A stretch of 64,000 nt of DNA from Sporosarcina luteola (GTDB lineage Bacteria; Bacillota; Bacilli; Bacillales_A; Planococcaceae): positions 1,922,001-1,986,000 of the forward strand of contig NZ_JAMBOK010000001.1 in assembly GCF_023715585.1 (NCBI RefSeq), in the 5' to 3' direction. The notes under the pieces are model-generated. The model ran no database searches and was not told the DNA's origin. It worked only from the letters and a program-made list of their open reading frames with translations. Shown in pieces: positions 51,569-60,300 of this stretch. Each line of letters opens with the position of its first letter. The first letter of the stretch is position 1. The position numbers were made by a program, and so were the translations under genes.

Positions 51569-53215
51569 ATGAGTGTTTTTATTGGAGGGGCTTGGCCGTA
51601 TGCGAATGGATCGCTGCATCTTGGCCATATTGCGGCGTTGTTGCCGGGGGATATTTTGGCGAGGTATTACCGGTTGAAAGGCGAAAAGGTTCTTTATGCT
51701 TCAGGAAGTGATTGCAACGGTACGCCTATTTCGATCCGCGCGAATGCAGAAGGAGTGTCCGTCAAGGAAATTGCAGATCGTTACCATACGGAGTTCATCG
51801 TTTGTTTTTCTAGATTGGGATTCTCATATGACATTTACACGCGGACAGATGGCAGATTTCATCATCAAGTTGTCCGCAATGTATTTTTAACGTTGCTGGA
51901 TCGCGGTTTCATTTTCAAAAAAGAAGTGGAACAGACGTATTGTGAGGTTGACGATCGTTTTCTTCCAGATCGATTCGTCGAAGGCATTTGCCCTCACTGC
52001 GAAAGTCGTGCACGAGGCGATCAGTGCGACAATTGCGGTTCGATCTTAGATCCGCTAGATTTGAGGGACCGTACATGCAAGCTTTGCGGGAATGAATCGA
52101 CCGTACGGAAGACGGAGCATTTTTATTTCAAATTAAGCTCTTTTCAAAATGAACTTGAACAATACATTTCTAGCGCCAAGTCTGAAAGGAGATGGCGTGA
52201 AAATGCGATTCACCAGTCTGAGCGCTATTTACGGGAAGGGCTCCGTGATCGGGCTGCTTCACGAGATTTGGCGAACGGCGTCGGCATCCCTGTCAGGGGC
52301 TATGAGGATAAAAAAGTGTATGTATGGATTGAGGCGGTGACGGGCTACTATTCCGCGAGCCAGGAATGGGCCGCTTTGAACCGCGATGATTTTCAGGAGT
52401 TTTGGAATGATGAAACGGTCTCCTACTATGTGCACGGCAAAGACAATATCCCCTTCCATACAATCATTTGGCCTGCCATTCTTATGGGGATTGGAAAGGA
52501 AGACGCATTGCCGACCCGTGTCATTTCCAATGAATATTTGACATTGGAAAAGCGGAAATTGTCGACGAGCCAAAACTGGGCGGTATGGGTGCCGGATATT
52601 TTGGAACGTTATCATCCGGATTCGGTACGGTATTTCCTGACTGCGAATGCACCCGAGAACCGGGATGCTGACTACTCGTGGCGCGAGTTCATTTATAGTC
52701 ATAACTCGGAGTTGCTGGGCGCATACGGAAATTTTGTGAACCGGACGTTGAAGTTTATTGAAAAATCGTATGACGGGGTTGTGCCGGTTGCAGAGATTAA
52801 TTCGGGTCTGAAGGAATTAGTCGTGGGGCTTTATTCTAAAGTCGGCGAACGAATTGAAGAAGGACACTTCAAAGAAGCGATCGAAACGATTTTTGAGTTC
52901 ATTCGCCGGGCTAATAAATTCTTTGATGATGAAAAGCCTTGGGTACAGGTAAAGGAGGACGAAGTAGCTTGCGGGCGAACAATGGCAACATGTGTATACA
53001 TCATTGCCAATCTGGCACAACTCCTCTCCCCTTTCCTTCCGTTTTCGAGTGAGGACGTGCAAGCGATGCTTAAACTTCGGAAGCCTGAATGGAAGGAAAT
53101 CAAAATTGGTGAATTGACATTGACACATGTCAAACCACTGTTTGAACGGATTGATGTCGGGCAGATTGATGTGGAATTGGAACGGTTGAAGGAGAAATCG
53201 ATAGGGGCACAATGA
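51569..53215 (+). CDS. metG: Methionyl-tRNA synthetase, four-plus-cysteine (MetRS2-like) type
   Basis: 548 residues from ATG 51569 after GAGGAGG. The class I signatures are HLGH (residues 17-20) and KLSTS (330-334). A zinc-knuckle insertion has C141PHC, C153DNC and C170KLC, unlike the single-knuckle MetRS of most Bacilli; there is no C-terminal tRNA-binding domain. This is the type seen as a second, inhibitor-insensitive MetRS in some Gram-positives (established for MetRS2). Whether the genome has another MetRS is not visible here. Confidence 0.9.
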   Translation: MSVFIGGAWPYANGSLHLGHIAALLPGDILARYYRLKGEKVLYASGSDCNGTPISIRANAEGVSVKEIADRYHTEFIVCFSRLGFSYDIYTRTDGRFHHQVVRNVFLTLLDRGFIFKKEVEQTYCEVDDRFLPDRFVEGICPHCESRARGDQCDNCGSILDPLDLRDRTCKLCGNESTVRKTEHFYFKLSSFQNELEQYISSAKSERRWRENAIHQSERYLREGLRDRAASRDLANGVGIPVRGYEDKKVYVWIEAVTGYYSASQEWAALNRDDFQEFWNDETVSYYVHGKDNIPFHTIIWPAILMGIGKEDALPTRVISNEYLTLEKRKLSTSQNWAVWVPDILERYHPDSVRYFLTANAPENRDADYSWREFIYSHNSELLGAYGNFVNRTLKFIEKSYDGVVPVAEINSGLKELVVGLYSKVGERIEEGHFKEAIETIFEFIRRANKFFDDEKPWVQVKEDEVACGRTMATCVYIIANLAQLLSPFLPFSSEDVQAMLKLRKPEWKEIKIGELTLTHVKPLFERIDVGQIDVELERLKEKSIGAQ

Positions 53216-53220
53216 GTTCT

Positions 53221-53249
53221 GACCTTCTCATAGTTTGAGAAGGTTTTTT
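53221..53249 (+). terminator. Terminator of the MetRS gene
   Basis: GACCTTCTCA and TGAGAAGGT stem around TAGTT, then TTTTTT. Confidence 0.9.
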
Positions 53250-53280
53250 CATTTGAATTTGGAGGCAGATTATAGTGAAT

Positions 53281-53403
53281 CGGTGATAAACGTGGTCAAG
53301 TCGGTGATAACTGGCCAAGAGGCGGTGATAAACTTGTCCTAAGCGGTGATAACTCCTCAAGTCGGTGGTAACCAGCCGAGAATCGGCGGTAAACTCCCTC
53401 CTC
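53281..53403. repeat. Array H: six units, CGGTGATAA orientation
   Basis: Units at 53281, 53302, 53323, 53344, 53363 and 53384; five are 21 bp and one is 19. The first four start CGGTGATAA, the last two CGGTGGTAA and CGGCGGTAA. It lies between two rightward genes. Confidence 0.88.
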
Positions 53404-53478
53404 CAAATAATTGGTGCAATCCCGCCGTCGATTTGAGACAATATACTGACAAAGGAAAAGGTTGGAAGGGAGAATTAC

Positions 53479-54336
53479 ATGAGGGAACGTTATTTTTGGG
53501 CGGCGCTCGGACTTATTGCCATTAGCTGGATTGCGAATTCATTATACGCACAGTCGAAGCAATTAGTAGAGCCTATTTTTCTCGATCATTATATTGAAAC
53601 GACGACAGATGAACACGACCATCACTATGTCACCTTATACTATCTTGCAAATAAAAATGATCACTCGACTATCAATTATATAAGATTAGGTGATGTCGAA
53701 GGCTTTCCGCACGGTGATTTTTTCTATGAAAGCACTACCGCCCCCCATGCAATTAAAACATATAGACATCAAGATTTAAGAAGCATTACAGTCTTATTAA
53801 GGACATTCAATGAGAAAAAAGATGCACAATCATTCAACGAAATGGCAGTGTTTTATTCAGACGGAAGATCATCAACCGCATCCATCGGAGAAGTGATCAT
53901 CCATCCTAAGAGGTACTATGGGAATGACGATACTAGAGCTTTGGAGCAACCATCTAGCGGAGGCAGCAGTGACGGCTCGAGTTGGGATACACTCCGAGCA
54001 ACCGTGCCGTTGGCAATCGAGAAAATCGCCTTCCCTTTCAATGAGTCGATTGAAAATCGGTTCAACTTCACGATCAGCGGAAAACAAACGGAGCAACCTC
54101 TGGATTCCATCAAGCTTCCAATTCATTTAGAGAAGGATAAATCTGTGACTTTGAAAATGAACTTAAAAGAAAAAAGTTTTGTGAACCCTTACGAATTTGC
54201 CATACGTATATCCGGAACAACGGAGAAGGGAAAACCCTTTACGAACTATGCCCATTACAATTCGGTGCCATATTTGACACAGGACGACGTGAATCGAGTT
54301 ATTGAGGCAAAGACAGGGAGGGGTTCAGTTGAATAA
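53479..54336 (+). CDS. Exported/membrane-anchored protein of unknown function
   Basis: 285 residues with an N-terminal signal-anchor (YFWAALGLIAISWIANSLYA) and a predominantly beta extracellular part; a Ser/Gly/Asp linker (EQPSSGGSSDGSSWD) at about 155-170 separates two halves. The second half (FPFNESIENRFNFTISGKQ ... KSVTLKMNLKEKSFVNPYEF) looks like an Ig-type fold. No family recognised. It overlaps the next gene by eight bases. Confidence 0.65.
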   Translation: MRERYFWAALGLIAISWIANSLYAQSKQLVEPIFLDHYIETTTDEHDHHYVTLYYLANKNDHSTINYIRLGDVEGFPHGDFFYESTTAPHAIKTYRHQDLRSITVLLRTFNEKKDAQSFNEMAVFYSDGRSSTASIGEVIIHPKRYYGNDDTRALEQPSSGGSSDGSSWDTLRATVPLAIEKIAFPFNESIENRFNFTISGKQTEQPLDSIKLPIHLEKDKSVTLKMNLKEKSFVNPYEFAIRISGTTEKGKPFTNYAHYNSVPYLTQDDVNRVIEAKTGRGSVE

Positions 54337-54892
54337 AGCATTGCGTTATATGTTTTGGGGATACTTTCTCATTTTCTTTCGACTCCACGTCATGATCGAT
54401 ATACTGATGGATCCTATCGGTTATTATTTGATTTTCGCTGGCTGCTCCAGGCTCGTTGATGCCTATCCGAAGGCCAAAAAGACGATGAACATCGGATTAA
54501 TTGGCATGCTTGTTTCTGTGCCTTCTGTTTTTGTGAACCTCTCTGACCCGGCACTGTCAACCGGCTGGACTACCTACGCAATGTCTCTTTCAGCTTTCAA
54601 ATTGATCACCGCGTATTACTTATTTGTTTTATTGACAGAAGTCGTAAAGACATTTGGCGATCAGGCATTGCAACGTCGTACGAAAACGACATTTACATTC
54701 TATGTTGCCGTCCATCTCATCACATTGGCAATCCTGTCCTTTTCAATGAATATGCCGGGAGATGATTGGATCGCGCTTACTTCATTAGTTTCGGCAGTTG
54801 CTGTTGTCATAATGGATATTCTGTTTCTACTTTTAATCGGAGCCATCCGACGTGTCAGCCCGGAACAACTTCGGGTAGATACGTTCATTTGA
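54329..54892 (+). CDS. Multi-TM membrane protein of unknown function
   Basis: 187 residues from TTG 54329 after GGGAGGGG; the stop of the upstream gene lies inside its first codons, so the two are coupled. Five or six membrane segments (YMFWGYFLIFFRL, GYYLIFAGCSRLV, IGLIGMLVSVPSVFV, FYVAVHLITLAILSF, AVAVVIMDILFLLLIGAI). No family recognised. Confidence 0.65.
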   Translation: MNKALRYMFWGYFLIFFRLHVMIDILMDPIGYYLIFAGCSRLVDAYPKAKKTMNIGLIGMLVSVPSVFVNLSDPALSTGWTTYAMSLSAFKLITAYYLFVLLTEVVKTFGDQALQRRTKTTFTFYVAVHLITLAILSFSMNMPGDDWIALTSLVSAVAVVIMDILFLLLIGAIRRVSPEQLRVDTFI

Positions 54893-54935
54893 AACTTATT
54901 TCACGCATAAAGTAAGCATCATAGGGGGTTATCAT

Positions 54936-55826
54936 TTGTTCAAGAACGATTCAAATCAAATTCGCGCTGGATGGCTCATCTTTTTAGCGATCTTCGCGAT
55001 GTTCATTACGCAGCAGATTTTTGCGTTACCCGGAGGGGTTTTGCTGGCGATCGCTGATTTCCCGTTTCAAGACGGGAAGTACGATATGGATTTCGAAGCT
55101 GCATTCGACAGGCATCCGTGGATTTTCCTTTTGACCCAAGGCGGCGGGACGGTCGGCGGAATACTTGCGACGGTATTATTATGGCGCTTTGTCAATAAAG
55201 GGACGTTGAAAGAGTTGGGATTCAGGGGTCCGTTGAAAGATTTAGGGTTCGGCCTCTTGCTCGGAGCAGTATCGATCGCCATCATTTTCTTTCTTCTATA
55301 CGCTTCCGGTAATGTGGCATTGCTCAATTCATTCACGACACCTGAGTTCACGGTCTATTCATTGTCATTTCTTATACTCTTCATTCTTGTCGGCTTTTTT
55401 GAAGAGATGTTTTTCAGAGGGTATGTCATGACGACGATGGAACGCCGCGGGAATCCCAAATGGCTCGTCTACGTCGCCTCTGCTGTCATTTTCAGTTTGG
55501 TGCATGGCACAAATACGAATGTCAGCGTATTGGGTTTGGTCAATATCGCATTGGTCGGCATTTTATTCGCCTATATGTTTGACGCGACGAAGAGCTTGTG
55601 GCTGCCGATTGGCTATCATATTACGTGGAACTACTTTCAAGGGAACGTTTTCGGGTTTGCTGTCAGCGGAACGACGCCACATGGAATCTATAATGTCTCG
55701 GTGGAAGAAGGAAATGCATGGCTGACTGGCGGAGCGTTCGGATTGGAAGGCGGCTTATTAGCGACGTTGTTAATCATTCTAGGATTTTTTGCGACGAGGC
55801 TGTATGTGAGGATGAAGGCGGAGTAA
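54936..55826 (+). CDS. CPBP-family intramembrane protease
   Basis: 296 residues from TTG 54936 after AGGGGGTTA. About eight membrane segments; active-site motifs GFFEEMFFRGYVMTTMERRG (EExxxR), SLVHGTNTNV and GYHITWNYFQG. A second member of the family besides the gene at 45269. Often linked to prenyl-protein processing or peptide immunity; target unknown. Confidence 0.9.
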   Translation: MFKNDSNQIRAGWLIFLAIFAMFITQQIFALPGGVLLAIADFPFQDGKYDMDFEAAFDRHPWIFLLTQGGGTVGGILATVLLWRFVNKGTLKELGFRGPLKDLGFGLLLGAVSIAIIFFLLYASGNVALLNSFTTPEFTVYSLSFLILFILVGFFEEMFFRGYVMTTMERRGNPKWLVYVASAVIFSLVHGTNTNVSVLGLVNIALVGILFAYMFDATKSLWLPIGYHITWNYFQGNVFGFAVSGTTPHGIYNVSVEEGNAWLTGGAFGLEGGLLATLLIILGFFATRLYVRMKAE

Positions 55827-55831
55827 AGAAG

Positions 55832-55980
55832 TTATGCGTATTTGCTGCGATTTATTCGTGATTACAGGAGTTTATGCGCGATTTTGCAGATTTATGAGCG
55901 ATTTTAGCGATTTATGAGCTTCGGCGTCATTTTATGCGTGTTTGGAATGATGTATGCGCTGTTATAATGCTTTATGGGTG
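55832..55980. repeat. Array I: about seven 20-bp units, TTTATGCGCGATTT type
   Basis: Units begin TTATGCG, TTATGAG or TTATTCG at 55832, 55852, 55872, 55892 and 55912, 20 bp apart, then continue more loosely (TTATGCGTG at 55932, TATGCGCTG, TTATGGGTG). The array lies right after the CPBP gene stop. Confidence 0.8.
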
Positions 55981-55991
55981 AATAAAACCTT

Positions 55992-56019
55992 GAGGCTGCC
56001 TAGCTAATGGCAGCCTCTT
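55992..56019. terminator. Shared terminator between CPBP and EamA genes
   Basis: GAGGCTGCC and GGCAGCCTC pair around TAGCTAAT, with TTCTTTT on the right; on the minus strand AAGGTTTTATT follows. The stem overlaps the EamA stop region. Confidence 0.7.
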
Positions 56020-56878
56020 CTTTTCGTCCGCTGAGCGTTAGAACGAGGATTCCGCCTAAAAGGAGCGCGATTCCTGACCATGAAACAAAATCCAGCCTTT
56101 CCCCTACAACGATCACGCTTAAAATCGCGGCAGTGAGCGGTTCGGCAAGTGAAAGCGTCACCGCGGATGATGATGGGATATGCCGCAAGCCGGTGGAAAA
56201 CAGAATGTATGCCACACTTGTCGTCGCGATGCCAAGATAGATCATTGTCGATATACCGGGCACGGTTACCAACCCTTCTGTTTCGAAGATGAACAGAAAC
56301 GGCATGAGCATAATTGCGCTCACTGAGAAAATGACAGCTACTGAAGGAATCGCATCTGCTTTCTCCAATACCTCCTTGTTGAATAAAGTATAGGAGGCAA
56401 ATAAGAGTCCGGCGAATAGAGATAGCGAGACGCCTACCGGATTGACGACCAACCCTTCTTTATTCGAAAACAATAAAATACATCCGACAATTGCAAGTGA
56501 AGTTGCCGTAAGCCATATTTTCGACGGGCGTATCTTGAGGGATAGCCATTCGATAAGCCCGGAAAACATCGGTGCACTTCCGATCGCCACCACCGTACCG
56601 ATGGCGATGCCAGTCAATCGAATCGATGTGAAAAAGCAATACTGGAAAATCGCCATCGCCAGTGCGGAAAGAATGGTCGCTTTCCACGGCCAGTTCCGAA
56701 AATCGATTTTCCGAAGAATAAGCATGATAATGAGCAACGTGAAACCGCCGACCGCAAGCCTTGAGGCGCCAACTGCCAGTGGGTGAACCGTTTGCGGCAT
56801 GAATGTTTGCGCAGTTCCTGTCGTTCCCCACAGCACCGCTCCTACTAGGACAACTATGAATGCAATGCGTTGTGACAA
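56000..56878 (-). CDS. EamA-family transporter (DMT superfamily)
   Basis: 292 residues with ten membrane helices in two EamA repeats (VGAVLWGTTGTAQTFM ... ; SLSLFAGLLFASYTLFNKEVL ...). The RhaT/YdcZ-like drug-metabolite transporter fold exports amino acids or metabolites. The start is a TTG (56878) behind GGGGAGGGG. No neighbour indicates a substrate. Confidence 0.88.
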   Translation of the reverse strand: MSQRIAFIVVLVGAVLWGTTGTAQTFMPQTVHPLAVGASRLAVGGFTLLIIMLILRKIDFRNWPWKATILSALAMAIFQYCFFTSIRLTGIAIGTVVAIGSAPMFSGLIEWLSLKIRPSKIWLTATSLAIVGCILLFSNKEGLVVNPVGVSLSLFAGLLFASYTLFNKEVLEKADAIPSVAVIFSVSAIMLMPFLFIFETEGLVTVPGISTMIYLGIATTSVAYILFSTGLRHIPSSSAVTLSLAEPLTAAILSVIVVGERLDFVSWSGIALLLGGILVLTLSGRKEEAAIS

Positions 56879-56945
56879 AGAAATCCCCTCCCCCGATGTA
56901 TTGAATATATCATGATATCGAAGGAGGGTGTATGAATTATCACAA

Positions 56946-57359
56946 TTATTCAGCTGTTGATTCGACCGTTTTTTTCAGCTTCGCCAAGAGCCCATCCCAG
57001 CCTTCGGACATGCGGGGACGAACGACGTCATGCGATTCACCGAACTCGGTCTGCTTGCCGTCTTCCCAACCGGCATGAATGAAGGTTAATTCAGTTTGGC
57101 CATCGATTGCCTTCAAGTCAAAATGGACTTGCCAATCCTTCCCCCAGTCGAATGATAAACGGTTCGGCGCTTGGACTTCAGTCACTTTACAGGCTGAGTT
57201 GCCCCATGGACCCGCCTGCAAGACAAATTCCTTCCCTTCAATCGGTTCCATATCATTCGGCATGAACCATGCACCGATTCCTTCAGCTGTCGAGACGGAC
57301 GGCCAGACATTTTCTACGGCAGCCTCTATTATAATGGTTTTTCTTATTTCATTCGTCAT
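56946..57359 (-). CDS. AHSA1/SRPBCC-family protein
   Basis: 137 residues; the pattern KTIIIEAAVENVWPSVSTAEGIGAW, RLSFDWGKDW and ELTFIHAGWED ... SEGWDGLLAKL is that of the Aha1-like SRPBCC (START-related) domain, a hydrophobic-ligand pocket fold. Specific role unknown; members are often co-factors or stress proteins. Single gene. Confidence 0.88.
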   Translation of the reverse strand: MTNEIRKTIIIEAAVENVWPSVSTAEGIGAWFMPNDMEPIEGKEFVLQAGPWGNSACKVTEVQAPNRLSFDWGKDWQVHFDLKAIDGQTELTFIHAGWEDGKQTEFGESHDVVRPRMSEGWDGLLAKLKKTVESTAE

Positions 57360-57651
57360 GCGATTTCCTCCTCTTTTTCGTGTGATTGCTTCATATTATT
57401 TACAGTTTACCATATAAAGCGTGCCTTATATTCGAATGTTCATTAACGGATCGGACGGGGAAGAATGGACCCTTGCGAAACCGAATTAAAGCGTAAACTT
57501 TTTAGTATGAACGCTATCTTTTCACAGTTTTTCGAAAACCTTTCTCACGTTAATGAGCCTCATATTGCTCTGTCACATCCACCGCTTCCAAGTGAAAAAA
57601 CTATTGAACGATCAAATTTACAGTGATACACTATAATGTAGGCTTTTTGCC

Positions 57652-57692
57652 GCGTGGTTCGTAACCATCCCACGTTAAAAAAACTAAGGAGA
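57652..57692 (+). ncRNA. PreQ1-I riboswitch overlapping the queT ribosome site
   Basis: GCGTGGTTCGTAACCATCCC followed by ACGTTAAAAAAACTAAGGAG is the compact preQ1 class I pattern: GTGG/CCAC stem, loop with C-rich end and A-rich tail. The tail contains the AAGGAG site, so preQ1 binding should block translation. A TATAAT (57632-57637) lies just upstream. Confidence 0.85.
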
Positions 57693-57699
57693 AATGAAT

Positions 57700-58185
57700 A
57701 TGAAAGTAAAAACGATGGCAACGAGCGGTATTATCGCTGCGTTGTATGTTGCTGTGACGTTTCTGATTGCCCCATTCGGGTTCACAAATATCCAGTTCCG
57801 CTTATCGGAGATGTTCAATCATCTTGTAGTGTTTAATAAAAAATACATCGTCGGCGTCGTATTGGGTGTTTTTATTGCCAATATGCTCTTTTCGGAGCTT
57901 GGTCCAATCGATCTTGTATTCGGTGTCGGGCAATCTGTACTCGCTCTATCGATTACAATCTTTTCCGCGAAGTTCATCAAAGGGCTTTACCGACGGATGT
58001 TTTTCAATACAATGGTGTTCACGTTCACGATGTTCCTCATCGCATGGGAATTGAACATCATGCTGGAATTTCCTTTCTTGTTGACATGGCTTTTCGTTGC
58101 GGTCGGTGAATTTGTGGTTATGGCAATCGGCATTCCAGTTATGGGTGCTTTGAATAAAAGGCTGCAGTTTGAAAAACTGATTTAA
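57700..58185 (+). CDS. queT: QueT-family queuosine precursor transporter
   Basis: 161 residues from ATG 57700, eight bases after AGGAG; ATG 57694 is too close. Five or six membrane helices with TSGIIAALYVAVTFLIAPFG, FRLSEMFNHLVVFN and SELGPIDLVFGVGQS typical of QueT. It should import preQ1 or a related deazaguanine for tRNA queuosine, consistent with the leader. Confidence 0.93.
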   Translation: MKVKTMATSGIIAALYVAVTFLIAPFGFTNIQFRLSEMFNHLVVFNKKYIVGVVLGVFIANMLFSELGPIDLVFGVGQSVLALSITIFSAKFIKGLYRRMFFNTMVFTFTMFLIAWELNIMLEFPFLLTWLFVAVGEFVVMAIGIPVMGALNKRLQFEKLI

Positions 58186-58186
58186 A

Positions 58187-58213
58187 AGAGGCGATTTGTC
58201 GCCTCTTTTTTTA
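58187..58213 (+). terminator. Terminator of queT
   Basis: AGAGGCGA and TCGCCTCT around TTTG, then T7. Confidence 0.92.
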
Positions 58214-58232
58214 AATGGAAGGAGAGTTTTTT

Positions 58233-58463
58233 ATGTATATGACAATTGAAGAAACAGCAGAATATTTGAGTATGCCAATCCAACAAGTTCAAAAATACGT
58301 ATGGGAGGGACGAATCCGTTCCATCCACGACGGCGAACAATTCTTCATCAATCAAAGCCAGTTCGATAATTATTTCAACGAGCTTGAAACGTTAAAAAAA
58401 CAAATCGATGAATATTTAAATGAACCTCTTCCTCCCGATCGGGATATTAAGGATGAGGATTAA
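58233..58463 (+). CDS. Small excisionase/MerR-type helix-turn-helix protein
   Basis: 76 residues from ATG 58233 after GGAAGGAGAG. Residues 3-45 (TIEETAEYLSMPIQQVQKYV, EGRIRSIHDGEQFFINQSQF) match the excisionase-family wing-helix domain (HTH_17), followed by an acidic helical tail. There is no integrase or phage gene nearby, so it is probably a chromosomal regulator; its target is unknown. A short GTCT/AGAC hairpin with T7 about 50 bases after the stop could be its terminator. Confidence 0.75.
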   Translation: MYMTIEETAEYLSMPIQQVQKYVWEGRIRSIHDGEQFFINQSQFDNYFNELETLKKQIDEYLNEPLPPDRDIKDED

Positions 58464-58729
58464 AAACATCTGTAAAGGGTAAACTGAAATCAGGGATGCG
58501 CCGTAGTCTAAAAGACACAATTTTTTTATTCAATCCAAGTTGAATTGCCAATTTGGAAGCTTCTTATTATTTCTACTGGGTACTATTAGGATGCATTTTA
58601 CACGTATTAATAAAAAAATTAAATGAGCTTTCCGTGTAAGTGTTTACATTTTCACTTCCTTTGCTTTCCCGCTACATGATTGGTATAGTGTGTAGTCGTT
58701 TCAACAATCCATTATTCATAGGGGGAAAC

Positions 58730-60247
58730 ATGCGAAAAATATCAAATGTATTTTATATAACAATCGCACTGATCATATTGGCAGTTGGGTATGGAGTGAT
58801 TGCGGCGGAGAGTTTTGAAGCCGTCACAAATTCCATCAAATCCTTCGTATCATCCTCGTTCGGATGGTATTACATGCTTCTGCTCTCATTTTTGCTTGTG
58901 CTTAGCCTATTCTTCATTTTTAGCCCATTCGGCAAAGTACGATTAGGAAAAGATGAAGACCGTGCATCGTTTTCGACGATCACATGGATTGCCATGCTTT
59001 TCTCTGCGGGGATGGGAATCGGGTTAGTCTTCTACGGGGCAGCAGAACCGCTATCCCACTATGCCATCAATCCCGCAACAGCGGAGCCGAATACTGATGC
59101 TGCATTTAAAGAAGCAATGCGACAAACATTCTTCCATTGGGGATTGCATGTATGGGCCATGTACGGGATCGTCGGACTTGCTCTTGCATATTTCCAATTC
59201 CGTAAAGGGGAGCCAGGTTTAATTTCAGCAACATTGAAGCCGATTTTCGGTAAAAAAATGGAGGGGCCATGGGGCGTCCTCGTAGATGTACTTGCCGTAT
59301 TTGCAACAGCTTTTGGCGTTGCCACTTCTCTCGGCTTCGGTGCTGTTCAAATTAACGCAGGCTTGAATTATCTATTTGGTTTTTCAATCGGATTCACTTC
59401 ACAACTGATCATTATTGCGGTCGTTACAGTCCTCTTTGTCATGTCTGCCTGGTCGGGGCTTAGCAAAGGAATCAAATACTTATCGAACACAAACCTGATA
59501 CTTGCACTCGCCCTATTAGGTTTCGTCCTCATCTTAGGACCGACGTTGCTCATATTCAATGTTTTCACCGATTCCATTGGAGGCTATCTCGCCAACCTCG
59601 TTTCGATGAGTTTCCGGACTGCACCGTTGAATAACGCTCATCGTGAGTGGCTGGAAGGTTGGACGATCTTCTATTGGGCTTGGTGGATTTCCTGGGCACC
59701 ATTCGTCAGCATGTTCATTGCGAGGGTATCAAAGGGCAGGACAATCAGAGAGTTCATGGTCGTTGTCATGTTGGCACCAACCGTTTTGAGCGCTATCTGG
59801 TTTTCAGCTTTCGGAACGACTGCCATTAACATGCAGCGTAAAGGAATTGCAGACTTAGCGAAAACAGACACTGAATTGACGATTTTTGAAATGTTCCATG
59901 CGATGCCTTTATCGTTCATCATTTCCATTGTCGCAGTTCTGTTAATTGCATCGTTTTTCATCACTTCCGCAGATTCGGCGACATTTGTGTTAGGCATGCA
60001 GTCCACATACGGTTCATTGACTCCGCCGAATAGCGTAAAAATCATATGGGGTGTCATCCAGTCTGCAATTGCAATCATTTTGCTGTCTGTAAACGGATTG
60101 ACAGCACTGCAAAATACAATCATCATTGCCGCCTTGCCATTCTCTTTCATCATACTGCTCATGATCGTTTCTCTAATTAAAGCCTTGCAGAGCGAACTGC
60201 CAAAGAGTGAACGGCCGAGGAGAAGAAAAGCGAAAGATACCATTTAA
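58730..60247 (+). CDS. BCCT-family betaine/carnitine/choline transporter
   Basis: 505 residues from ATG 58730 after GGGGGAAAC. Twelve membrane helices; family motifs include GMGIGLVFYGAAEPLSHY, MSAWSGLSKGIKYLSN and the tryptophan-rich segment YWAWWISWAPFVSMFIA followed by RVSKGRTI. It is an OpuD/BetP-like, Na+-coupled importer of a compatible solute such as glycine betaine. The upstream gap contains a possible TTGCTT-17-TATAGT promoter (58661-58689). Confidence 0.93.
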   Translation: MRKISNVFYITIALIILAVGYGVIAAESFEAVTNSIKSFVSSSFGWYYMLLLSFLLVLSLFFIFSPFGKVRLGKDEDRASFSTITWIAMLFSAGMGIGLVFYGAAEPLSHYAINPATAEPNTDAAFKEAMRQTFFHWGLHVWAMYGIVGLALAYFQFRKGEPGLISATLKPIFGKKMEGPWGVLVDVLAVFATAFGVATSLGFGAVQINAGLNYLFGFSIGFTSQLIIIAVVTVLFVMSAWSGLSKGIKYLSNTNLILALALLGFVLILGPTLLIFNVFTDSIGGYLANLVSMSFRTAPLNNAHREWLEGWTIFYWAWWISWAPFVSMFIARVSKGRTIREFMVVVMLAPTVLSAIWFSAFGTTAINMQRKGIADLAKTDTELTIFEMFHAMPLSFIISIVAVLLIASFFITSADSATFVLGMQSTYGSLTPPNSVKIIWGVIQSAIAIILLSVNGLTALQNTIIIAALPFSFIILLMIVSLIKALQSELPKSERPRRRKAKDTI

Positions 60248-60258
60248 ATAGCATGGAA

Positions 60259-60300
60259 AAAAGTGGAGGACGGAATCCAATGATTCCTCCTCCACTTTTT
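60259..60300. terminator. Bidirectional terminator between the BCCT gene and hom
   Basis: AAAGTGGAGGA and TCCTCCTCCACTTT with flanking A and T runs. Confidence 0.85.

Noticed and set aside
58233-58463. Excisionase of a prophage or integrative element
   Set aside because: No integrase, attachment site or phage genes nearby; the small HTH protein is probably a chromosomal regulator.
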